A stretch of 64,000 bases of DNA, from contig JAGXRM010000030.1 of NCBI GenBank assembly GCA_018335855.1, forward strand, positions 62,001-126,000, written 5' to 3'. How positions within the stretch are numbered: position 1 is the first letter of the stretch; the number at the start of each line of letters is the position of its first letter. This document shows, in pieces, positions 35,274 through 45,660 of the stretch. The position numbers and the translations under genes were made by a program. This DNA comes from Clostridiales bacterium (lineage in GTDB: Bacteria; Bacillota; Dethiobacteria; Dethiobacterales; Dethiobacteraceae). The notes below the pieces were generated by a model, which was not told where the DNA came from, searched no databases, and worked only from the letters and a program-made list of their open reading frames with translations.

Positions 35274-36721
35274 TTTGGATCAACCCCCAAGGTGGCAAAC
35301 ATCGCTTTTGCCTTGTGTAATGTTTCTGCATATTCCGACTCTGGCACCGAATCAGCCACAATTCCCGCCCCGGTCTGGATATACGCTTTACCCTCTTTAA
35401 TCACCATCGTCCGTATTGTTATACAGGTATCCATATTACCTGTAAAGTCCAGATACCCGATAGCCCCGCCGTAAGGTCCCCTTCTTACCGGTTCCAGGTC
35501 ATTGATTATCTGCATCGCCCGGACCTTCGGGGCCCCTGTCAGTGTTCCGGCCGGGAAACAGGCGCGCAGTGCTGACAACGCATCCTGCCCCTTCTCCAAC
35601 TCACCCGACACTTCCGAAACCAGATGCATCACGTGGGAGAATCGTTCCACCTTACCGTATTCTTTTACCTGAACTGTCCCATACCTCGCCACACGCCCGA
35701 TATCGTTTCTGCCCAGATCTACCAGCATCACATGTTCCGCCATTTCTTTCTCATCGGCTAGCAACTCTTTTTCCATGGCAGCGTCATCTTCTTCCGTCTT
35801 TCCCCGTTTTCTCGTCCCGGCGATAGGCCTGGTCGTTACCACTGTCCCTTCCAGCCTCACCAGCATCTCCGGAGAGGCTCCTACGATGGCCATCTCTTCA
35901 TTTTTCAGGTAGAACATATATGGAGAAGGGTTCAGCGACCGAAGCCGCCTGTAAATCACAAAGGGGTCTTCCGTTACCTCGGTGGTAAACCGCTGAGATA
36001 AAACAACCTGGAAGATATCGCCGTGTTTAATATAGTCCTTGGCTGTTTTCACCCGTTCCACAAATTCTGCTTCCGTCATATTTCCCAACGGTGCCGTTCC
36101 GGCTGACCGTATTGTTGCCGGCTCTTCCGACAGAGGCCGTGACATCTGCAACACCATCTGCTGCACTTCTCCGTTGGCCATCCGTTCCGCCATCGTCACC
36201 GACTCACCGTCTTTGACCGGCCGGTTCACCATTAACTGTAACTGGTGGGTAAAATGATCAAAGACCATAATGTTTTGCATAAACTGCAAGTAGATTTCCG
36301 GCAATTGCAGTTCATCGGGAGGCAGTTCACCTACCGGCTCAAACCGTGCCGCCAAATCGTAGGAGAAGTACCCCACGGCACCGCCTGAGAACCTGGGCAT
36401 GGATGGATACGCTTCCAAACGGTAATCGTCCATCACCTTCCGCAGCACTTCCAAAGGATCGCCGCCCCGCGTTTCCACCCTTCCATCTTTCCAGTGCAAT
36501 TCCACCCCACCTGCACAACCTCTCAGCGTAAGGAAGGGATTGTAGCCTAAGAAAGAATATCGGGCCACCTGTTCCCCACCCGTCGCACTTTCCAACAGAA
36601 AAGACGGGCCGTCTCCACAAAGTTTTAAAAATGCAGAAATCGGTGTTTCCAAATCCCCCACAATAGAGCGGTGAACTGTCACTATTTTTTTATTATTGGC
36701 TGACTTAATCGCTACGTTCAT
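35270..36721 (-). CDS. trpE: Anthranilate synthase component I
   Basis: 483 residues from ATG 36721, 7 nt after GGAGG; a second ATG at 36727 is too close to that site. The chorismate-binding domain shows VVLSQRF, SPEMLVR, TRPIAGTRKRG, HVMLVDLGRND and GAPKVRAMQII. An LLES motif near residue 45 fits the tryptophan feedback site. First gene of the operon, behind the T-box. Confidence 0.96.
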   Translation of the reverse strand: MNVAIKSANNKKIVTVHRSIVGDLETPISAFLKLCGDGPSFLLESATGGEQVARYSFLGYNPFLTLRGCAGGVELHWKDGRVETRGGDPLEVLRKVMDDYRLEAYPSMPRFSGGAVGYFSYDLAARFEPVGELPPDELQLPEIYLQFMQNIMVFDHFTHQLQLMVNRPVKDGESVTMAERMANGEVQQMVLQMSRPLSEEPATIRSAGTAPLGNMTEAEFVERVKTAKDYIKHGDIFQVVLSQRFTTEVTEDPFVIYRRLRSLNPSPYMFYLKNEEMAIVGASPEMLVRLEGTVVTTRPIAGTRKRGKTEEDDAAMEKELLADEKEMAEHVMLVDLGRNDIGRVARYGTVQVKEYGKVERFSHVMHLVSEVSGELEKGQDALSALRACFPAGTLTGAPKVRAMQIINDLEPVRRGPYGGAIGYLDFTGNMDTCITIRTMVIKEGKAYIQTGAGIVADSVPESEYAETLHKAKAMFATLGVDPK

Positions 36722-36743
36722 TTGCATGCCTCCTCAAGAAAAT

Positions 36744-36779
36744 AAAAAAAGCCTCTCGTCCTGAAAAGGACGAAAGACT
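36744..36779 (-). terminator. T-box terminator hairpin
   Basis: 12-bp stem (36750-36761 with 36768-36779, two G-U pairs), 6-nt loop and seven T on the minus strand; competes with the antiterminator that includes the T-box sequence. Confidence 0.88.
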
Positions 36780-37018
36780 GACTTTCGCGGTGCCACCTTC
36801 ATTGGTCTGTACATATATACAGACCCACTTTGACAGGTACGGGAACAAATATCCGATACCCCGTTCCGTATAACGTCGGAACTTGACGGCGGAGCCTACT
36901 AACCTTCGGTCCGCAACTCAAGGGCCCATTCAACGGCGGCCTTTTTACCGGATTCTCACCTACCCCGGCTCTCTGAGAAAAAGTGCCACTCCGTTTACTC
37001 TTCCCTGTCATTGTAATT
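36744..37018 (-). promoter_or_regulatory. Trp T-box riboswitch leader
   Basis: The T-box sequence AAGGTGGCACCGCG (36786-36799) is followed by a terminator hairpin and T-run. Stem I shows CAGAGAGCC and the GGTAGGTGAGAATCC region near 36955-36975. GAATGGGCC holds the specifier UGG (36926-36928), the Trp codon. Uncharged tRNA-Trp should favour readthrough into trpE. Confidence 0.93.
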
Positions 37019-37024
37019 AAAATC

Positions 37025-37054
37025 AGTTTAGCACAGATTAAAACATTCTGTCAA
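37025..37054 (-). promoter_or_regulatory. trp operon promoter
   Basis: Perfect TTGACA (37049-37054), 18-bp spacer, TAAACT (37025-37030), placed just upstream of T-box stem I. Confidence 0.6.
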
Positions 37055-37083
37055 CGGCATATTTTTAGAATGTCATTAGACTG

Positions 37084-37168
37084 TGCAACCCGGGGACGGT
37101 TCTCGAGTTGCAAAACCATTCTAGTGGCTAAGTGCATTCTGCAACTTAGGAACCGTCCCCGGGTTGCA
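37084..37168. repeat. REP/MITE-like inverted-repeat element
   Basis: 19-bp perfect terminal inverted repeats (TGCAACCCGGGGACGGTTC at 37084-37102, reversed at 37150-37168) and an inner pair AGTTGCA / TGCAACT. The core GGGGACGGTTC recurs in interspersed palindromes of many Bacillota and proteobacteria and is often linked to REP-associated transposases. One copy seen in this window. Confidence 0.7.
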
Positions 37169-37171
37169 AAA

Positions 37172-38464
37172 CTATAAAGAATGTGACGCGGTCTTTCCGT
37201 TTACAATACCTGCGCCTTGGTCGTTCTGACCGAACCCCTCAAGGTTCCTTGCTGTTTCCATTAACAGTTTTTTCAATTCATCAGGTGACAGAGTTTCATC
37301 CATTTCCAGCAATTGAGCAATAAGGCCGGCACAAACCGGAGTAGCCATGGAAGTTCCGGAAAGGGTTGTATGCCAACCATCCACCCGGGTTTCCTTGTTC
37401 TTTTTATCGATAAACGATCCGGGAGACCTCAGCGCCACGATATTTACACCCGGTGCGGTAACATCGGGTTTTATCAGACCGTCAATGGTGGGACCCCGGC
37501 TTGAAAAAGATGCTACCGTATCATCGTCGGGGTCGGCTGTATTGTTATCGTTGATTGCTCCCACTGTAATAATAACGGGATCATGTCCGGGAGAACCGAT
37601 TGTGCGGGGTTCAGGGCCGCTATTGCCGGCGGCGGCGCACACCACAATCCCAGCTTCCCAGGCTTTCTCTACCGCCTGACAAACCGGGTCATCCTGATAC
37701 GATTGATATGCCTGGCTACCCAGCGATAGATTGAGAATCTTGATCTGGAAGCGTTCCTTGTTATAGATGCACCACTGCACGCCCTGAATGACCGTGGACA
37801 GACTTCCTGATCCGACATTATTCAGTACTTTCACGCCGATCAGGTTTGCACCCGGGGCAAGGCCTTTAAATTGATTTCCAGACATACTGCCACTTGCAGC
37901 AGCGCATCCTGCAACATGGGTGCCATGGCCGTTATCGTCATACGTATTCTCCTGATTTTTTATAAAATCCTTAAATCCAATTAAACGTTCACTTAAATCG
38001 GGGTGATTGTATATCCCGGTATCAAGTACCGCAATCCCTACCCCTCTACCTGTATAACCCAAGTCCCAAAGAACGTCGGCTTCTACTGAACGAGATGCTA
38101 CATCCAACAATGCGCGTACTTCTCCATCATACCAAATCTTTTTAACTGCTTTGTTTTCCAGCAGTTTTTGCAGGCTTTTTGAGTTAACTTCGCTGCTAAA
38201 AGAGTAAATGAGAGGAAGATTTCTCTTAATGCTACAGCCTGAGGACTCTGCCAGCGACTTAACTGATAGCGAACCTATAAGATTTTTGTCAAGCTGGACA
38301 ATGACCGGGATTTTATACCATCTTTGCTTCACAGTCTTTAAGGGGTTGCTTATAAAGCAAGGCATGTAACGGGTGGGTCGATACCAGGCTAAGACATGTT
38401 TACGCAATACCGGACAAAGTTTATTGCCCTGGCCGCGAATCCAATTAACATCCTGAAAAACCAT
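37172..38464 (-). CDS. Subtilisin-like serine protease (S8, AprX-like)
   Basis: 430 residues from ATG 38464, 8 nt after GGAGGG. Catalytic triad: Asp148 in VLDTG, His180 in NGHGTHVAG, Ser372 in SGTSMATP; oxyanion Asn281 in AAGNSG. The first 110 residues include a propeptide-like region; no signal peptide, so probably intracellular like AprX, or exported by an unknown route. It ends 4 bp from the inverted-repeat element. Confidence 0.92.
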   Translation of the reverse strand: MVFQDVNWIRGQGNKLCPVLRKHVLAWYRPTRYMPCFISNPLKTVKQRWYKIPVIVQLDKNLIGSLSVKSLAESSGCSIKRNLPLIYSFSSEVNSKSLQKLLENKAVKKIWYDGEVRALLDVASRSVEADVLWDLGYTGRGVGIAVLDTGIYNHPDLSERLIGFKDFIKNQENTYDDNGHGTHVAGCAAASGSMSGNQFKGLAPGANLIGVKVLNNVGSGSLSTVIQGVQWCIYNKERFQIKILNLSLGSQAYQSYQDDPVCQAVEKAWEAGIVVCAAAGNSGPEPRTIGSPGHDPVIITVGAINDNNTADPDDDTVASFSSRGPTIDGLIKPDVTAPGVNIVALRSPGSFIDKKNKETRVDGWHTTLSGTSMATPVCAGLIAQLLEMDETLSPDELKKLLMETARNLEGFGQNDQGAGIVNGKTASHSL

Positions 38465-38543
38465 CAGCTTATCCCTCCGCAAGCTATTTACAATACAATA
38501 TGTCAGGGAGATCAGGATTGCGCCTGTATTCGATTTTGGTTAT

Positions 38544-38584
38544 AAGTTAAAGGGCTTCGCATTTCATGCGAAGCCCTTTAACTT
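38544..38584 (-). terminator. Terminator after the TRAP/CoA-transferase operon
   Basis: 18-bp perfect stem (AAGTTAAAGGGCTTCGCA with its complement), 5-nt loop. T-run weak; the stem length suggests termination or mRNA 3'-end protection. Confidence 0.75.
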
Positions 38585-38613
38585 AACACTTTTAACTTTT
38601 ATCCCATTAGGTT

Positions 38614-39936
38614 TTAAATCAGTCCTCCTGCCCTTGGGGCAAATAACAAAATGTTAGGGAATAGAGCAAAGATGACTAACGCAACAATCATTAATAAGAG
38701 AAACGGAACAACACCTTTATAAATATGGCCCAGATTTATCTCAGGTGGTGCTATGCCCTTTAGATAAAAGATTGTCAGTGCAAAGGGCGGCGTTAAAAAA
38801 GACGTTTGTAATACAACAATATTCATCAGTGAGAACCAAACAGGATTAAACCCTAATGTAACTGCTATTGGTGTAAACAGGGGCACTACTATCATAATAA
38901 TTCCTATCCAATCCAAAAAGCAACCCATTACGATAATAACCAGCCACATAGTTATCAAAATTCCCCATGGCCCAAATGGTAACCCCAAAATTAAATTCTC
39001 AATAACTTTACCGCTACCCAGTCTCATGAATACACTGGTGAAAAATGATGCTCCAATCACAACTAAATATACCATGGCCGATGTTCTCGCCGTTCTGACA
39101 GCGGCTTCCTTAAGGTTTTCCCAGGTAAGTTTTCTGTATGCAGCTGCCAACAGCACGGATGCTAATGCGCCGATTGCTGCAGCTTCCGTAGGCGCGGCTA
39201 ATCCAAAAAAGATTGTACCTAAAACTGCAAATATCAGTGCTAAAACTGGCAATACTGATGTGGCAAACATTTTAACCTTTTCAGCAGTTGGAACATTGAT
39301 ATCAGATGCAGAAGCTGACGGACCCATGGATGGTTTTAAGTAACATCTTATACCAATGTATAAAACATATAACATAGCCAGTACTAATCCAGGAACAAAT
39401 GCTCCAATCAGCAATGCTCCCACTGAAATATTTGCCACGGGAGCATATACCAAAATTAAGATACTGGGAGGGATAAGGATTCCCAGCGCACCACCGGCGC
39501 AGACTGAACCGCACGCCAGAGGTTTATCATATTCATATTTCATCATCGCAGGCAGAGACATGATTCCCATGGTAACGACAGTCGCCCCAACAACTCCTGT
39601 TGCCGCTGCAAAAATTGTGCATGTTAATACTGTGGCAATGGCTAACCCGCCTTTTAACCGTCCTGTCAAAACATATATGGCATCATAAAGCTTACCGGCA
39701 AGGCCGGACTTTTCAATAATAATCCCCATAAATACGAACAGGGGAATGGCAATCAACGTATAATCAGACATGCTCACATATAGCCTCAGCATAAAAGCAT
39801 TTGCTATTTGCGGTCCCACAAATATCATTCCAAATATTGTGGCTATACCTGCCAGGGAGAAGCCAATGGGAAAGCCTAGCATGACTGTTGCTATAAGGCT
39901 GATGAGCATTAATGCTGTAATCATTTCAACACTCAT
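38614..39936 (-). CDS. TRAP transporter large permease (DctM type)
   Basis: 440 residues, about 12 membrane segments, with the DctM features GSVCAGGALGILIPPSI and LGLPFGPWG. Carries an organic acid with Na+ using the DctP binding protein. 4-bp overlap with the small permease. Confidence 0.93.
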   Translation of the reverse strand: MSVEMITALMLISLIATVMLGFPIGFSLAGIATIFGMIFVGPQIANAFMLRLYVSMSDYTLIAIPLFVFMGIIIEKSGLAGKLYDAIYVLTGRLKGGLAIATVLTCTIFAAATGVVGATVVTMGIMSLPAMMKYEYDKPLACGSVCAGGALGILIPPSILILVYAPVANISVGALLIGAFVPGLVLAMLYVLYIGIRCYLKPSMGPSASASDINVPTAEKVKMFATSVLPVLALIFAVLGTIFFGLAAPTEAAAIGALASVLLAAAYRKLTWENLKEAAVRTARTSAMVYLVVIGASFFTSVFMRLGSGKVIENLILGLPFGPWGILITMWLVIIVMGCFLDWIGIIMIVVPLFTPIAVTLGFNPVWFSLMNIVVLQTSFLTPPFALTIFYLKGIAPPEINLGHIYKGVVPFLLLMIVALVIFALFPNILLFAPRAGGLI

Positions 39937-40448
39937 AATTGTTCTCCCCCCCTAAAAAGTATAATAAACTCTTTGATAATTTGTGAAACGCCCTGTAAAA
40001 CCATCATGATAACTCCTGTAAAAATCCACGTTTTATATGGATATATTCGAGGCATAAAACCAATCGTTGCCTTTTCTTTCAATGCCCATGACCGTAAAAC
40101 ATCGGTGTACATCACTCTTGAAATATTACCCCAGGCCAGGAAAAACAAAAAAATGATAAAGACTATATTTAAAAAAGCGGTTACTCTTTTGGGTAATCTG
40201 CTTGAAATTAAATCTACCCCAACATGTTCGCAACATTTCCATGTATAAGCCATACTCAGCATCAGAAACAGGCTTGATAAAAAATATGTAAGATCGAAAC
40301 TCCACTGTGTGGGTTTGCCAAGCACATATCTGGAAAAAACTTCGTAGGAAAGTGTTAATATTAAAGCAAACACAAGAAAAGAAACCCATCTGGAAATCTT
40401 TTCATTGATGATGTCGATTATATAAATAATCTTATCGATAATAATCAT
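39933..40448 (-). CDS. TRAP transporter small permease (DctQ type)
   Basis: 171 residues, four hydrophobic segments, with the DctQ motif SYEVFSRYVLGKPTQWS. Scaffold for the large permease. ATG 40448 is preferred (GGGGAG 5 nt upstream); GTG 40454 is an alternative. Confidence 0.88.
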   Translation of the reverse strand: MIIIDKIIYIIDIINEKISRWVSFLVFALILTLSYEVFSRYVLGKPTQWSFDLTYFLSSLFLMLSMAYTWKCCEHVGVDLISSRLPKRVTAFLNIVFIIFLFFLAWGNISRVMYTDVLRSWALKEKATIGFMPRIYPYKTWIFTGVIMMVLQGVSQIIKEFIILFRGGEQL

Positions 40449-40521
40449 TTGCACTCCCCACTTTTTACATAGTTATTGACTGGGGCCCGGTATGCCAGGC
40501 CCCAGTACTAAAGTTTTCGTG

Positions 40522-41622
40522 CTATTCTCTGATAGGCATCATAAATTCCTCATACTCACCAAACCTTACCCAGAATTCATTAACAGAGTCCCATGTTTTT
40601 TGATAGTGGGCATTCCCATTTTTCTTAACGTCTGCATCGATCCATTCCCATGCCTGTTCACGCAATTCGCGCTGTACTTCGGCAGAAACATACGTTCTTT
40701 TAATGCCGATTTCATCGAAATAATCTAAGGCTTCCATATCTGCTACGATACTCTTTGTCCACATGTTCAGAGTCATAGCGTACGATGCATTTTCTAGAAT
40801 TGCTTTGTATATACTGGGTAATTTATTGTACTCGTCTTTATTAAATCCAACTTCAAAGAAACAGGTTGGCTGGTGTAGTCCTGGGCCAGCGATATAATCT
40901 GCCACTTCATGAAAACCTTGTTGTCTGTTTACAGCCGGTATGCTGAACTCAGTTGCATCAAGGATCCCTCTTTCCAGAGAAGGATATAGCTCTGTTCCTG
41001 GAAGCATCATTACTGAAACACCAACGTCTTTGAGGACTTCACCCCACCAGCCGGGAGCTCTGTATTTTAAACCTTTCCATGCATCGATTGTTTCAAGAGG
41101 CACGTTTGAGTGGGCCAGCAACTCCGGGCCAGTTAAACCACCGGGAAGAACAATAACATTTTGCTTAGCCTCATCCATCATTTCCTGATAAAGCTCTTTC
41201 CCGCCGTAATTGTAAAGCCAGGTAGTATGCATTAACGGTTCTAAATGTAAAGGAATGGATGCAAAAAATGGAGCTGAAGGATGTTTCCCCATCCAGTATC
41301 CAGGCCAGCTATGATACGCGTCTATTGTACCGGCGTGTGTGGCATCAAGAACTTCCAACCCGCCTACGACTGCTCCTGCAGGTTGAACATCAATAATGAA
41401 GTTGCCATCACTTAAATCATAAACACGTTTGGCAAAGTCTTCGGCCATTTCATGAAGCAGCCAACCTTGTGACCATGTAGTCTGCATTGTCCACCGCACT
41501 TGAGGAAGTTCATTTGCGCCATCCCCGGTAACCGGAGCTGCTTGCTGGCCGCCGCAGCCTGCCGCCATGACTGCCAGTAATGCAATCATCAACACAAAAG
41601 CAATCCGTTTCTTATTCTTCAT
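40522..41622 (-). CDS. TRAP transporter solute-binding lipoprotein (DctP type)
   Basis: 366 residues. Lipoprotein signal with lipobox MAAGC (Cys near residue 23). The family core APGWWGEVLKDVGVSVMMLPGTELYPSLERGILDATEF region and a Trp/Tyr-lined site are present; the conserved substrate Arg falls in KYRAPG. Relatives bind 2-oxo or mannitol-type acids; the CoA-transferase neighbour suggests a carboxylate. Confidence 0.92.
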   Translation of the reverse strand: MKNKKRIAFVLMIALLAVMAAGCGGQQAAPVTGDGANELPQVRWTMQTTWSQGWLLHEMAEDFAKRVYDLSDGNFIIDVQPAGAVVGGLEVLDATHAGTIDAYHSWPGYWMGKHPSAPFFASIPLHLEPLMHTTWLYNYGGKELYQEMMDEAKQNVIVLPGGLTGPELLAHSNVPLETIDAWKGLKYRAPGWWGEVLKDVGVSVMMLPGTELYPSLERGILDATEFSIPAVNRQQGFHEVADYIAGPGLHQPTCFFEVGFNKDEYNKLPSIYKAILENASYAMTLNMWTKSIVADMEALDYFDEIGIKRTYVSAEVQRELREQAWEWIDADVKKNGNAHYQKTWDSVNEFWVRFGEYEEFMMPIRE

Positions 41623-41654
41623 AATTTCCCCTCCTGATTTTATTGGATTTGTTA

Positions 41655-43259
41655 CTACACAACTTCTTCATGCTCACCCCCCAACTCCGAAACTTCGGAG
41701 CTTTTTTGAATTTCGTCGAGTGACATGGGTTGGTGCCTGAAGATTCTGTAATCCATAATACGCAAATTCCCGGAAATTAACGGGCGAAACTCCATCTGTT
41801 GCAGAATATCCCGCTCCAGATTTATTCCGGGAGCGATTTCTGTCAGTGTCAATCCATCCGGACGCAATTCAAATACAGCCCGTTCGGTTATATAGAATAC
41901 TACCTGTCTGTTTTCCCGGGCGTAATCACCGCTGAAGGTAACTTGCTCGACTTCCCGGACAAATTTCTTTTGTGCTCCTTCTTTTTTCAAGTATATTTCT
42001 TCGTTAATCATCTCAATTTCCAAGCCGCACGTGGTAAATGTACCGCAATAGACCACCTTTTTTGCGTTCTGGCTGATATTTATAAAGCCTCCGGCACCGG
42101 CAATACGGGTGCCGAATTTGCTGACATTCACATTGCCACGGGCATCAACTTGCGCGCACCCTAAAAACGCAATATCTATGCCGCCTCCATCGTAAAAGTC
42201 AAACTGATTTGGCTGGTCAATGATGCACTCCGGATTATATGCGGCGCCGAAGCACAGTCCCCCGGCAGGGATCCCGCCAATAGGCCCTGACTCCAGTGTC
42301 AGCTTCATAAAAGAGCTAAGTCCCTCCTCCGCCGCCACTGATGAAACTCCCTCCGGCATACCAATCCCCAAGTTAACAACAACACCGGGCTTTAACTCCA
42401 TCACAGCTCTTCTGGAAATTATTTTTCGTATATCAAAAGATAAAGGAGAAATGCTGGTCAGCGGCACACGGATTTCTCCGCTGAATGATGGCTCATACTG
42501 GCAGCCGAATGATTGCATATGATTTTCTTGCCGGGATACAACAACGGCGTCAACCAGAATGCCAGGAATTTTGACTTGCTTAGGATTAAGCGTGTTTGGT
42601 TCCACGATTCTCTCAACTTGGACAATTACTTTTCCACCGGAGTTTTTAGTTGCCTGGGCAATAGATAGAACTTCCAGGGAGAGTGCTTCTTTCTCCATGG
42701 AGATATTGCCATTTAAATCTGAGGTTGTCCCTCTGAGAAACGCCACATCAACAGGCAACCTGTGATATAAGAGGTATTCGCGTCCTTTGATTTCTATGAT
42801 CTCAACTAAATCTTCTGTAGTAACCGTATTTAACTTGCCACCCTGCAGTCGTGGATCTACAAATGTCTTTAAGCCGACGTGAGTGATTGTACCAGGTTTA
42901 CCTGCTGCCGTATCCCGGAACATATGAGTGATGACACCCTGGGGAAAGTTGTAGGCTTCTATTTCGTTCTCAATTGCCAAACGGCCTAACTTTGGCGCGA
43001 GATTCCAGTGACCGCCAATTACCCTTTTTAACATCCCAGCGAAAGCGAGATGATTCATGCCTTTTTCTTTACCATCACCCTGACCCGCAGCATATACAAT
43101 AGTCAGGTTTGTTGGTTTTCCCTCTTCCATAAATCGTTCACCCAGGGCAATGGTAAGTTCCTCGGGATGACCAAACCCCACAAAGCCATCAATTGCTACA
43201 GTATCTCCGTCTTGTATTAAATGAACAGCTTCTTTCGGTGTTAAGATTTGCACGGGCAT
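41655..43259 (-). CDS. Fused-subunit acyl-CoA:carboxylate CoA-transferase
   Basis: 534 residues: an alpha-type domain ([18 protein letters not shown] start) joined to a beta-type domain, as in propionate/acetate CoA-transferases. The catalytic Glu lies in LESGPIGG, and [10 protein letters not shown]-like [12 protein letters not shown] precedes it. Moves CoA between short acyl groups. The start lies 27 bp from the expected sigma-54 start site; the TRAP genes follow after 32 bp, so uptake and activation of the acid are probably co-regulated. Confidence 0.9.
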   Translation of the reverse strand: MPVQILTPKEAVHLIQDGDTVAIDGFVGFGHPEELTIALGERFMEEGKPTNLTIVYAAGQGDGKEKGMNHLAFAGMLKRVIGGHWNLAPKLGRLAIENEIEAYNFPQGVITHMFRDTAAGKPGTITHVGLKTFVDPRLQGGKLNTVTTEDLVEIIEIKGREYLLYHRLPVDVAFLRGTTSDLNGNISMEKEALSLEVLSIAQATKNSGGKVIVQVERIVEPNTLNPKQVKIPGILVDAVVVSRQENHMQSFGCQYEPSFSGEIRVPLTSISPLSFDIRKIISRRAVMELKPGVVVNLGIGMPEGVSSVAAEEGLSSFMKLTLESGPIGGIPAGGLCFGAAYNPECIIDQPNQFDFYDGGGIDIAFLGCAQVDARGNVNVSKFGTRIAGAGGFINISQNAKKVVYCGTFTTCGLEIEMINEEIYLKKEGAQKKFVREVEQVTFSGDYARENRQVVFYITERAVFELRPDGLTLTEIAPGINLERDILQQMEFRPLISGNLRIMDYRIFRHQPMSLDEIQKSSEVSELGGEHEEVV

Positions 43260-43297
43260 TACCCCCTAAACATTAATGGCATCTACCTGATGACTAT

Positions 43298-43314
43298 TGC
43301 AATAACGTAGCCAA
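43298..43314 (-). promoter_or_regulatory. Sigma-54 promoter of the CoA-transferase/TRAP operon
   Basis: Minus strand TTGGCTACGTTATTGCA: GG and GC separated by exactly 10 nt, TTGC intact, -24 block TTGGC with a degenerate tail. About 39 bp before the start codon. Confidence 0.7.
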
Positions 43315-43385
43315 TTTATCAGGTCGTGTAAAGCTATTAACGGCGGGGGTTTTTAAAGATAAAAATAAAAAGGCATAAAGCAAGG

Positions 43386-43403
43386 TGTCTATAATTATAG
43401 ACA
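43386..43403 (-). promoter_or_regulatory. Upstream activator site 1
   Basis: TGTCTATAATTATAGACA, a perfect palindrome that extends to 24 bp (43383-43406). Centre about 108 bp upstream of the predicted start site, typical for a Fis-type activator. Confidence 0.65.
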
Positions 43404-43454
43404 CCTCTGAGAAATATAAGATAAAAGTGCCAATTTTCAGACATTAAAAGCAAG

Positions 43455-43478
43455 TGTCTATATATGTAGACATGTCTA
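43455..43478 (-). promoter_or_regulatory. Upstream activator site 2 with extra half-site
   Basis: TGTCTATATATGTAGACA (43455-43472), same TGTCTA-N6-TAGACA arms as site 1, followed directly by another TGTCTA half (43473-43478). Centres of the two sites are 69 bp apart. Confidence 0.65.
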
Positions 43479-43489
43479 TATTTGACAAC

Positions 43490-45583
43490 CTATACGGTTA
43501 ATCCGTGTTTTTTTATTTTCTGGTACAATGCTGAGCGGTGTATGCCCAGCACAATAGCCGCTTGTCGTTTATTGTTATCTGTAAATCTTAACACTCGCAA
43601 TATCGCCGCTTTTTCTGCCTCGTTTATTAATGCTTCAAGGTTCAGCGGCACCTCTTCTTCCAGTGAAAATATCTCTTCAAAAAGATTAAACTTTTTTTGC
43701 GTCAGATATAGTGGTAAATGTGTTTTCATGATTAATCCCTGCCGGTTTACGTTAATGGCACGCTCTAAAACGTTACGAAGCTCACGGATATTTCCCGGCC
43801 AGGAATGTCTAAGAAAAATATCTGTCAACTCATCATGTATTCCGGTAACCGATGTGCCCAACGACTCATTTAGCTCAGAAATTAAGTGCCTTACTATAAC
43901 GGGAATATCATCTGGAATTTCACGAAGAGCGGGAATTTCTACCCGAAAGATATTTAGCCTGTAAAAAAGATCTTCGCGAAACTTCTTTTCTTTCACAAGC
44001 TCTTCCAACGGTCTGTTGGAAGCAGCAGTAACCCTGACATCCAGAGGTATTAACTGTGTCCCCCCTACTCTTTCCATCTCCCTTTCCTGAAGGACACGAA
44101 GCAATTTAACCTGCATTTCCAGGGGAATTTCACTGACTTCATCTAGAAAGATAGTTCCTTTGTTCGCCAATTCAAATTTTCCCGGTTTATTTTTATCTGC
44201 GCCAGTAAACGCGCCCTTTTCATAGCCAAAAAGTTCAGATTCAAAGAGAGTCGCAGGGATTGCGCCACAGTTTACCCTGACAAACGGGCCAAAATGACGG
44301 TAACTGTAATTATGGATCGCGTGGGCAAAAATTTCTTTTCCAGTGCCGCTCTCTCCATAAATTAATACGGTGGAATTGGATGCGGCAGCCTGTTTCGCCA
44401 GTTGCTTTGCTTTAAGGATTTTGGGGCTGTTGCCGATGATATTCTGGAATGAGTACTTTGCTCCTTTGATTCGCTGTAGTTCGGTTTTGTAATATTTAAG
44501 CTCACTTTCAATGAGATTAAGGTTTTCCGCCAGCGATTTAAGCTCACGGACATCGCGAAACATCACCTTACCCACAGCAGCGACCACCTCCCCTTCTTTA
44601 AAGATGGGAAGCCTCATAACGACCATTTCCTTACCTTGTATCTTTTGCGTATGGCCTATTTCCGGGTTACCAGTCTCTACCACAATATGCATGCGGGTAT
44701 TTTCAATCACATCTGTCACATGCCTGCCGACCGCATCTGCTTCGTTGATGCCCAGGAACTCCTGATAAGCACGGTTAATTTTGGTAATCACACCATTCCT
44801 GTCAACAAGAATAATACCGTCATATGTATTGTCAAGAATTGTCTCCAGGACGTCAACAGCCGTCCGTGTTTCCTCCAGAGTTTGTTTCAGGACATTAATG
44901 CCGGTAATATCTTCAAAAACAGCAACAGCGCCAACGACCCTTCCGTCGCTTTTTACTGTGGTCCGGTTACTCATCAGAGTTTTACCGTTAAATTCAATCC
45001 GCACTCTTAATTGCGGTTCATCGTCTTCAATCAAATTAAGCAGCCCACTACCGGGAAGCACCTCGTGCAGATGAATCCCCAGGGCTTTATCTGCAGAAAC
45101 GTCTAAGAGCTTTTCCGCCGCGGTGTTAAACGTAGTAATTTTCCCGTGAATATCTATCGCTACTATTCCGTCATGGGTTGAATTGAGAACGGCTGCCAGT
45201 TTTTCTCCGTTAGACTTGTAGGTTTCAAAGAGAAATTTGAGAACATTAACTTTCTCAATAATTCCGGTTATTCTGCCATGACCGTCTGTAACAGGGAAGA
45301 CTTCCTGTGCGTGTACCAGCAGTTTTTCAAGCTGTTGTTGGCTGTATTCAGTTTCAGGTATGGTCATGATTTCTTGCTCATAGAGCGCTGATAACCCGGT
45401 TCCAGAGTCTTTTTTATAGGCATCGTTTATTCTCTTTGCCTTCACCATAGCCACAAAATCTCCCGCATGGCTTATCACAGGCAGTATGTCACAGTCTATT
45501 GCAGAAGTTACCGCATCTTCCAGGGTGGTGTCACAATACAGAAAGCTGAATTCCCGGGAGATATAATCACATAGTTTAATCAT
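43490..45583 (-). CDS. Sigma-54-dependent activator with CBS and PAS sensors
   Basis: 697 residues from ATG 45583 (GAGG 7 nt upstream; ATG 45589 is too close). Two CBS motifs (about 5-120), PAS (about 128-235), PAS (about 245-350), AAA+ domain with Walker [15 protein letters not shown] sigma-54 loop and DEVSEIP, then a Fis-type helix-turn-helix at the end ([21 protein letters not shown] region). CBS domains may read adenine nucleotides and PAS a metabolite. Its 3' end lies 12 bp from the activator sites. Confidence 0.93.
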   Translation of the reverse strand: MIKLCDYISREFSFLYCDTTLEDAVTSAIDCDILPVISHAGDFVAMVKAKRINDAYKKDSGTGLSALYEQEIMTIPETEYSQQQLEKLLVHAQEVFPVTDGHGRITGIIEKVNVLKFLFETYKSNGEKLAAVLNSTHDGIVAIDIHGKITTFNTAAEKLLDVSADKALGIHLHEVLPGSGLLNLIEDDEPQLRVRIEFNGKTLMSNRTTVKSDGRVVGAVAVFEDITGINVLKQTLEETRTAVDVLETILDNTYDGIILVDRNGVITKINRAYQEFLGINEADAVGRHVTDVIENTRMHIVVETGNPEIGHTQKIQGKEMVVMRLPIFKEGEVVAAVGKVMFRDVRELKSLAENLNLIESELKYYKTELQRIKGAKYSFQNIIGNSPKILKAKQLAKQAAASNSTVLIYGESGTGKEIFAHAIHNYSYRHFGPFVRVNCGAIPATLFESELFGYEKGAFTGADKNKPGKFELANKGTIFLDEVSEIPLEMQVKLLRVLQEREMERVGGTQLIPLDVRVTAASNRPLEELVKEKKFREDLFYRLNIFRVEIPALREIPDDIPVIVRHLISELNESLGTSVTGIHDELTDIFLRHSWPGNIRELRNVLERAINVNRQGLIMKTHLPLYLTQKKFNLFEEIFSLEEEVPLNLEALINEAEKAAILRVLRFTDNNKRQAAIVLGIHRSALYQKIKKHGLTV

Positions 45584-45660
45584 TCCCATACCTCAATTCA
45601 TAGGAAAGTTATTCTATGTAATAATTCTCAACTCGAACCAGCATTACCTTTATCCGCCAC

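Noticed and set aside
36799-37011. 70-residue ORF upstream of trpE
   Set aside because: It lies in the T-box RNA; no leader peptide is needed.
43420-43440. Second sigma-54-like TTGGCAC on the minus strand
   Set aside because: The -24 block is good, but no GC pair follows at the required 10-nt spacing.
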